Positions 6,763-8,368 of a DNA stretch of 8,368 bases are shown here, in pieces. Both the position numbers and the translations under genes were made by a program. Numbering within the stretch: the stretch's first letter is position 1; every line of letters starts with the position of its first letter. The notes beneath the pieces are model-generated. The model ran no database searches, was not told the DNA's origin, and saw only the letters and a program-made list of their open reading frames with translations. Origin of the DNA: Bacteroidota bacterium (GTDB taxonomy: Bacteria; Bacteroidota; Kryptoniia; Kryptoniales; JAKASW01); contig JAJYGB010000458.1 of the NCBI GenBank assembly GCA_021785235.1, positions 1 through 8,368 of the forward strand, in the 5' to 3' direction.

Positions 6763-6798
6763 GCGCGCTCATGGCACGGAACCGAAACCATGGCGCGC
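6763..6798 (-). terminator. GC-rich hairpin after yidC, possible U-less terminator
   Basis: GCGCGC-(T)-CATGG (6763-6774) pairs with CCATG-GCGCGC (6788-6798). This makes an 11-bp stem with one bulged T and a 13-nt loop. It begins 24 nt past the yidC stop codon in the direction of yidC transcription. A second small stem TCCCA/TGGGA (6800-6814) lies between it and yidC. No U-tract follows the stem, so it is not a textbook intrinsic terminator. It may protect the yidC 3' end or act with Rho-like termination. Confidence 0.4.
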
Positions 6799-6822
6799 AT
6801 CCCAGGCATTGGGAATACTAAA

Positions 6823-8368
6823 TCAGGAGCTTCTTCTCATTGCCCTGTTACCCATTTGCGGCCTCGTCGGACGCGATGGTTTATCCTTCTTCTTCTTCGG
6901 AGTCGCTTTCACAAGCATTTCTTCCATCGGTTTTCGATTCAGCATGTATTGCTGTCCGATCGCAAGGAGGTTGTAAACGAAATAATAGAGGTTCAGCCCG
7001 GCTGGGAAATTATTGAAGATCAGCCACATCATTATCGGCATGAAGTAGACGATAAATTTCTGCCTCGGGTCTGTGGTAGTCATCTTGGTCTGTATGAACT
7101 GCGTTACCGCCATAAGCGTGGCGAGGCCGCTGATCTGGTTCATCCCGAAAAATGGGAGCGTAAAAGGAAGCCTGAGGATGGTATCAGGAATGGAAAGATC
7201 CTTGATCCACCATATGAAGTTCGACTGACGAAGGACGATGTCGCTCCGAAAAATCGCCCAGAGAGCGTATAGAATCGGGAGCTGTAAGAACATCGGGAGA
7301 CAACCGCCAAGCGGATTTATCTTGTACTCCTTGTACAAGTTCATGATCGCCTGGTTCATCTTCTGCTGATCTTCCTTGTACTTCTCCTTGATCTCTTCCA
7401 TCATCGGCTGAAGCGCCTGCATCTTTCGCATCGACTTCATGCTGGATATCGTCAGTGGATTCAGGAGAAGTTTGAGAAGTATCGCGAATATGATGATTAC
7501 AAGACCGTAGTTCGGTATGTATTTGTGGAGGAACTGGAACGCCGGCAGCATAACGTATTCGGCTATCGGCCTTATGACCCACTTCCAACCGAGGCCGACA
7601 ATTTGCTCCAGGCCTATGTGGTACGACTTAAGGAGGTTGTACTCAAGGGGACCGATGTAGACCATGAATGAATCGGACTGGATGGGTCTCCCCTCGAACC
7701 TCATCTCCAGAGCGGTGTAGTAGTCCCTGTATAGGCCGTTATTCGGAAGATGAAATTCGTTTCCGTGAAGATACGCGCCATCAGCGGGCCTTGTTTCGGG
7801 AACTATCGCTGCCGCGAAATACTTGGTTGTCTGGGCAACCCATTTGGTGTTGCCGCTTACCTGCTGTTTCACGGGCTCGCCGGGCTTAGTCGCATCAAGC
7901 GTCACGGCTTCGCCTCCGCTGTAGGCGTATGCGGTCGAGAAACTCGATTCGTCGACGCTGTTTTCCTCTGTGTAGTTCAGACCATGCTGCCAGGTAACCT
8001 GGTACTGGTAGTTGGCGATATACCTAGACATGTGTTCGAAAACAACGTTAGTACCGAAATTGTAAAATCCTCCCTTGAAAGTGTACTCCCGGACTATCTT
8101 CGAAGAATCGTTTACGTTCAGCGCAAAGGCGATGTTGAATGTCTGCCCGTTTTTCAGTTTCACGACTTCCCCGTTCGTGAATGGAGCTGTGAAGAAAAGA
8201 CCTTTTGTGTCGATCAACTTTCCGCTCATCGACTGGAAGACGAGACTGTAATCTCCATTGTGCTTGTAGTTGACTAGCTCAACCGGCCCGCCGTTCCATG
8301 TCTTATATTTCGTCAGGGTCCAGTCTTTAATCATCCCACCCTGTGTGGTAAGCACAGCAGTATAGAGG
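6823..8368 (-). CDS. yidC: Membrane protein insertase YidC, 5' truncated by window edge
   Basis: Inner-membrane insertase/chaperone (YidC/Oxa1/Alb3) that inserts membrane proteins alone or with SecYEG. The reading frame runs off the right edge. The GTG at 8355 is an internal Val in a context (VLTTQGGMIKDWTLTKY) typical of the start of the periplasmic P1 domain, so the first TM helix and start are missing. Numbering from that Val: P1 beta-sandwich about 1-240, amphipathic EH1-like helix about 244-262, TM2 about 283-301, cytoplasmic hairpin with coiled coil about 303-345, then NPLGGCLPMFLQLPILYALW (347-366) into TM3, TM4-TM6 about 396-470, and a very basic tail (KKKKDK...NRAMRRSS) that probably contacts ribosomes. 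The groove cationic residue is Lys295, where E. coli has Arg366; the charge is retained. The stop TGA is at 6823-6825. The usual neighbours rnpA and mnmE are not seen in the window. Confidence 0.96.
   Translation of the reverse strand, partial: LYTAVLTTQGGMIKDWTLTKYKTWNGGPVELVNYKHNGDYSLVFQSMSGKLIDTKGLFFTAPFTNGEVVKLKNGQTFNIAFALNVNDSSKIVREYTFKGGFYNFGTNVVFEHMSRYIANYQYQVTWQHGLNYTEENSVDESSFSTAYAYSGGEAVTLDATKPGEPVKQQVSGNTKWVAQTTKYFAAAIVPETRPADGAYLHGNEFHLPNNGLYRDYYTALEMRFEGRPIQSDSFMVYIGPLEYNLLKSYHIGLEQIVGLGWKWVIRPIAEYVMLPAFQFLHKYIPNYGLVIIIFAILLKLLLNPLTISSMKSMRKMQALQPMMEEIKEKYKEDQQKMNQAIMNLYKEYKINPLGGCLPMFLQLPILYALWAIFRSDIVLRQSNFIWWIKDLSIPDTILRLPFTLPFFGMNQISGLATLMAVTQFIQTKMTTTDPRQKFIVYFMPIMMWLIFNNFPAGLNLYYFVYNLLAIGQQYMLNRKPMEEMLVKATPKKKKDKPSRPTRPQMGNRAMRRSS

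Larger units (their letters stand above)
6461..6822. other. 362-nt intergenic gap between yidC and the phosphatase gene
   Basis: No convincing protein gene is found here apart from the short upstream ORF. Both flanking genes read on the minus strand, so the gap contains the end of the yidC transcript and the leader of the phosphatase gene. It holds, from right to left on the minus strand, a small hairpin (6800-6814), a GC-rich hairpin (6763-6798), a possible -35/-10 pair (6730 to 6702), a TTAGC/GCTAA hairpin (6695-6708), a 10-bp bulged hairpin (6621-6652) and the upstream ORF with its ribosome binding site. A plus-strand frame is open from 6593 into the yidC antisense, but nothing supports it as a gene. 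Confidence 0.6.

Noticed and set aside
6593..6976. Plus-strand open frame through the yidC-phosphatase gap (stretch reading SLAKAKVELAKSQVV)
   Set aside because: Its second half is antisense to yidC, the only early start is TTG at 6668 without a ribosome binding site, and no domain is recognisable.
6823..7272. Long plus-strand frame antisense to yidC
   Set aside because: The minus-strand frame is clearly YidC along its whole length, so this is a shadow frame.
1..8368. Mobile element, CRISPR or phage system
   Set aside because: No transposase, integrase, terminal repeats, regularly spaced direct repeats or phage structural genes are visible. The genes are typical chromosomal ones.

Overview
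The window holds six protein genes in an ordinary chromosomal-type arrangement with about 50-55% G+C (estimated by eye). The lineage is uncertain. The YidC insertase with a lysine in its groove, a YfiT-type DinB protein and the proteome style suggest a Gram-negative bacterium of the Bacteroidota/Chlorobiota/Ignavibacteria group. This is inference from protein features, not a search result. An RND efflux pump with a periplasmic adaptor does require a cell envelope with two membranes.

Left half, plus strand: the 3' part of an RND periplasmic adaptor gene (HlyD/AcrA type, entering from the left edge to 805), a 168-nt spacer, a complete AcrB-type RND transporter (974-4069), then a small PII/CutA-like protein (start chosen at 4141, end 4440). 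The first two should form an inner-membrane plus periplasm efflux assembly. The outer-membrane channel is not in view. The PII-like gene follows on the same strand and could be a cytoplasmic regulator of the pump.

Middle and right, minus strand: a YfiT-like DinB-superfamily protein (4467-4991) converges on the PII-like gene with only 26 nt between the stop codons. Upstream of it, after a 188-nt gap with a perfect 10-bp dyad, lies a GAF-SpoIIE (PP2C-type) phosphatase of the RsbU kind (5180-6460). Further right, a 362-nt gap with several inverted repeats separates this from the 3' part of yidC (6823 to the right edge), the inner-membrane protein insertase.

No tRNA, rRNA, CRISPR array, insertion sequence or phage gene is seen. 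I find no convincing novel multi-gene system. The points most worth checking are the PII-like gene behind the pump, a 24-codon upstream reading frame with a strong ribosome binding site that overlaps the phosphatase start, and a set of hairpins or dyads without U-tracts in the intergenic gaps.
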